The position numbers were made by a program, and so were the translations under genes. Source: Actinomadura sp. J1-007 (lineage in GTDB: Bacteria > Actinomycetota > Actinomycetes > Streptosporangiales > Streptosporangiaceae). Taken from it: a stretch of 64,000 nt of DNA. Each line of letters begins with the position of its first letter. Position 1 is the first letter of the stretch. Shown here in pieces: positions 61,749-64,000 of the stretch. Below the pieces are notes generated by a model that saw only the letters and a list, made by a program, of their open reading frames with translations, did no database searches and was not told the DNA's origin. Location of the stretch: NCBI RefSeq assembly GCF_009793335.1, contig NZ_WING01000001.1, positions 434,001 to 498,000 of the forward strand, written 5' to 3'.

Positions 61749-62443
61749 CGGCCCGTGCCGCCGTCGTCCGCCGGGCCCTCGCCCTTGGCGGCGTCCGGGC
61801 CCTTGCCCGCCCCGGCGCCGGCCGCCGGGCGGGGCGGACCGCCGCCGGCCTTGCGCTTGGCGCGGGCCACGATGGCGACGCCGATGCCGACGCCGATCAG
61901 CAGCCCGACGCCGATCATGATCCAGGCGGACGCGCCGGACGAGCCGCCGTCCTCGTCGGCCTTCGCGGGGTGGGTGTGGGCGGCGGACACGTCGCGCTTC
62001 GGCTCGGCCGGTCCCACGGTGGTCTGCCCCGCGCCGCCCCCGGCCGCCGCGTCGCCGGTGCCCGCGGTGGCCGTGAAGCTCAGGTCGGACTTCTCGATGC
62101 GGTGCCCGTCCTCGCCGACGACGGCGTAGGCGACGCTGTACCGCCCGGCGGGCAGGGGCCCGTTCAGCCGCTGGGTGACCTTGACGCCGTCGCGCCGGGC
62201 CGCGCCGTCCTGGAACTCCTTGCCCTCAGCGTCCTTGACCAGCACCTTCGCGAATCCGATCGTGTCGCTGAAGACCAGCTCGACCTCGGTCACCGACGCC
62301 GCCGAGGCGTCCTTGCCGGGCGTGCTGCCCACCAGCCGGGTGTGCGCCAGCGCGGGCGTCGCGAGGGCGGTGCCGAACGCCGCGGTGAGCGCGGCGACGA
62401 GGCCGAGGCGGCGCAACCGCCGGCGGGGCGTGAGGGTCATCAT
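61745..62443 (-). CDS. copC: CopC-like copper-binding protein
   Basis: 232 residues. Signal peptide ending ATPALA, mature start HTRLVGSTPG with the N-terminal His of the CopC copper site, then the CopC fold (VTEVELVFSDTIGFAK; YSVAYAVVGEDGHRIEKS with the second ligand His) and, after a linker, one C-terminal transmembrane helix (IMIGVGLLIGVGIGVAIV) that anchors it outside the membrane. It hands Cu to the CopD-CtaG protein encoded immediately downstream. ATG doublet at 62443; no strong ribosome site. First gene of the pair. Confidence 0.9.
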   Translation of the reverse strand: MMTLTPRRRLRRLGLVAALTAAFGTALATPALAHTRLVGSTPGKDASAASVTEVELVFSDTIGFAKVLVKDAEGKEFQDGAARRDGVKVTQRLNGPLPAGRYSVAYAVVGEDGHRIEKSDLSFTATAGTGDAAAGGGAGQTTVGPAEPKRDVSAAHTHPAKADEDGGSSGASAWIMIGVGLLIGVGIGVAIVARAKRKAGGGPPRPAAGAGAGKGPDAAKGEGPADDGGTGR

Positions 62444-62535
62444 CGGAAGGCCGGAATCTCTCGTTCTGGACGGGATGCCTTCCTAACCCTACTGAGCCCT
62501 CCCCGTGGTGGCGCCCGGGGCCGCCGGGAGCCCGC

Positions 62536-64000
62536 TCACGGGTTGCGCAGGACGACCGCGCGGCCGTTCGCCTCGAACTCGGCGCGGAGCGCGGCGGCCC
62601 GCCCGGCGTCCAGCGGCTCGTACGCCAGGTCCCGGCCGGGGCGCCACCAGACCGGGTCGCCGGCCTCCCACCGGTCGCGGCGCAGGGGCCGCTTGTCGAC
62701 CTTCCCCGTCGCGGTCAGCGGCATCGCCGGGACGATCCGGACGAAGCGGGGCGCCCACTTGGTGCCGAGGTCGGGCTGGGCGGCCAGGAACGCGGCGAAC
62801 GCCGCCGGGTCGAACCCGTCCGCCGCGCCGGGACCGCCGGGGCCGCCGGGCGCGTCGCGCAGTTCGAGCGCGGCCATGACCTGGTCGCCGGTGCGCGGGT
62901 CGGGCACCGGGTAGACGGCGCACATGACCACAACGGGCCACCTGGCGAGGATGCGCTCGACGGGCGCGGCGGCGAAGTTCTCGCTGTCGACGCGGAGCCG
63001 GTCGTTGCCGCGCCCGGCGAAGTAGAAGTAGCCCGCCTCGTCGCGGTAGCCGAGGTCGCCGCTCCAGTACCGGCCGTCCCTGACCCGTTCGGCGTCGGCC
63101 TCCGGGTTCCGGTAGTAGCCCTCGAACGCGGCGGCGGCGTCCAGCCCGACGATCTCGCCGATGGCGGCGCTCGGGCGGTGAGGGCCCCGTCGGCGTCGAA
63201 GCGGGCGCGCGGGCACTCCAGGCCGGTCTCGGGGTCGAGGATCGCGACCCGCGCGCCGTCCGGCGGCAGGCCGAGCGCGTCGGGCGGCGTGCCGGGCGTC
63301 TTGCGCAGCGAGATGGCGCCCTCGCTCGACCCGTACCCCTCGATGATCCGGCAGCCGAACCGCTCGGCGAACCGGGCCATGTCCTGCGCGGACGCCTCGG
63401 TCCCGAACGCGGCCTGAAGGGTGTTGTCCGCGTCGTCCGGCCGCTCGGGCGTGGCGAGGACGTACGCGAGGGCGCGCCCGACGTAGTTGAAGTAGGTCAC
63501 CCCGTAGCGGCGGACGTCCGGCAGGAACCCCGAGGCGGAGAACCTGCGGCGCAGCGCGACCGCCGCCCCGGCGTGGACGGCCATCGCGAGGTTCGCCATG
63601 ACCGCGTTGCCGTGGAACAGCGGCATCGCGGCATAGGTGACCGAGTCGCGGGTGATGCCCATGTCCCCGGCCCGTACGGCGATGGACGCCAGGCGGCCCT
63701 GGCTGCACGCGACGGCCTTGGGCGCGCCGGTCGAGCCGGAGGTGAACAGGAGCAGCAGCCGTTCGCCGGGCCCGGGGTCGCGGTGGACCGGCTCGGCCGC
63801 GCCGAGCAGGCGCCGGTACTCCGCCGAGCCGGCCACGTGGACGGGCGGCCCGTCCGGGACCGCCTCCAGCAGCGGGACGTGCTCGGCGTCGGTGACGATC
63901 ACGTCGCAGTCGGTGTGCCGGACGTCGGCGGCCAGGGACGCGCCGCGCCGGGTCGGGTTGACGCCGACGACCGTCGCCCCGGCGAGCGCCGCCGCGCAGA
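62536..64000 (-). CDS. Acyl-CoA ligase (AMP-binding), 5' end beyond the window, frameshifted
   Basis: About 488 residues visible, start lies right of base 64000. First frame (to about 63176): the phosphate-binding loop FTSGSTGAPKAVACSQG, GYGSSEGAISLR. Second frame (to 62536): IGEIVGLDAAAAFEGYYRNP, YWSGDLGYRDEAGYFYFAGR, GNDRLRVDSENF and PLTATGKVDKRPL with the catalytic Lys. The switch is at the G run 63173-63175. Resembles the FadD17/FadD-like long-chain or odd-acid ligase branch of actinobacteria; activates a fatty or other carboxylic acid as acyl-AMP then acyl-CoA. Substrate unknown. Confidence 0.85.
   Translation of the reverse strand, partial: LRGGARRGDGRRRQPDPARRVPGRRRPAHRLRRDRHRRRARPAAGGGPGRAARPRGRLGGVPAPARRGRAGPPRPRARRTAAAPVHLRLDRRAQGRRVQPGPPGVHRRTGRGHGHHPRLGHLCRDAAVPRQRGHGEPRDGRPRRGGGRAAPQVLRLGVPAGRPPLRGDLLQLRRARPRVRPRHARAAGRRGQHPSGRVRDRGVRAGHGPVRRAVRLPDHRGVRVERGRHLAAQDARHAARRARPAAGRRAGRDPRPRDRPGVPARPLRRRRGPHRPSAAIGEIVGLDAAAAFEGYYRNPEADAERVRDGRYWSGDLGYRDEAGYFYFAGRGNDRLRVDSENFAAAPVERILARWPVVVMCAVYPVPDPRTGDQVMAALELRDAPGGPGGPGAADGFDPAAFAAFLAAQPDLGTKWAPRFVRIVPAMPLTATGKVDKRPLRRDRWEAGDPVWWRPGRDLAYEPLDAGRAAALRAEFEANGRAVVLRNP

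Noticed and set aside
7150..63180. Programmed ribosomal frameshifting at these genes
   Set aside because: No slippery heptamer plus pseudoknot pattern seen, and the events hit unrelated genes at plain G/C runs.

Overview
The window is very GC-rich (around three quarters G+C by eye), dense with genes, and uses many GTG starts and a few TTG starts. Gene content points to a spore-forming type actinobacterium, most likely of the Actinomadura/Thermomonosporaceae group. The clues are a GlnE adenylyltransferase with two GlnA-type glutamine synthetases, a four-part GlnR box, F420-dependent enzymes, a SpoIIE-type phosphatase with an anti-sigma-like ATPase domain, and actinobacterial domain families (DUF4191, TIGR01777, type Ic methionine aminopeptidase). 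The family-level assignment is an inference. I saw no tRNA, rRNA, CRISPR array, insertion sequence or prophage.

Layout. 1-10.5 kb is a lipoate/2-oxoacid dehydrogenase block: pepA end, lpdA, sucB/dlaT, a DUF981 membrane protein, a TIGR01777 epimerase, peptidase E, lipB, a DUF1877 protein, lipA and DUF4191. 10.5-25 kb is the glutamine-synthesis block: RDD protein, glnA with its GlnR box, glnE and glnA2, interrupted by an XRE regulator, a SNF2 helicase, OsmC, a secreted TAP-type peptidase and twin PAP2 membrane proteins. The order pepA-dlaT-TIGR01777-lipB-lipA-DUF4191-RDD-glnA-glnE-glnA2 is the one known from Mycobacterium tuberculosis (Rv2213-Rv2222c), with extra genes inserted. 25-33 kb holds a polar amino-acid ABC transporter, an orphan class I terpene synthase, an ArsR-type regulator with a divergent MFS pump, and glutamine-dependent NAD synthetase. 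33-43 kb holds a PAS-GAF-PP2C-ATPase regulator, a TetR/DHA2 efflux pair with palindromic operators, panB, two unrecognised genes, a RCK potassium channel and F420H2:NADP oxidoreductase. 43-54 kb holds methionine aminopeptidase, a ComEA-like membrane protein, a LigD-like phosphoesterase fused to a catalytically dead ligase domain, a YdjM-type hydrolase, a two-component operon with twin lipoproteins, a GT-C glycosyltransferase and a BaeRF protein. 54-64 kb holds an HtrA-like lipoprotein protease, a TetR/LLM pair, a second LLM enzyme, a NarL-type two-component pair, a copC-copD/ctaG copper cluster and the end of an acyl-CoA ligase.

The most important warning concerns reading frames. Eight otherwise well-conserved genes (lipB, glnA, an MFS pump, the PP2C regulator, a histidine kinase, a glycosyltransferase, a response regulator and an acyl-CoA ligase) are each broken by what looks like loss of one base in a short G or C run. 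All eight are deletions and none is an insertion, and essential genes are hit. Base-calling error is therefore the likely cause, and these genes should be read as intact until checked.

A second pattern is that at least nine genes start 6-8 bases after a TANNNT hexamer and lack a convincing ribosome binding site. Leaderless transcription is therefore likely to be common here, and this decides several start codons, for example lipA.
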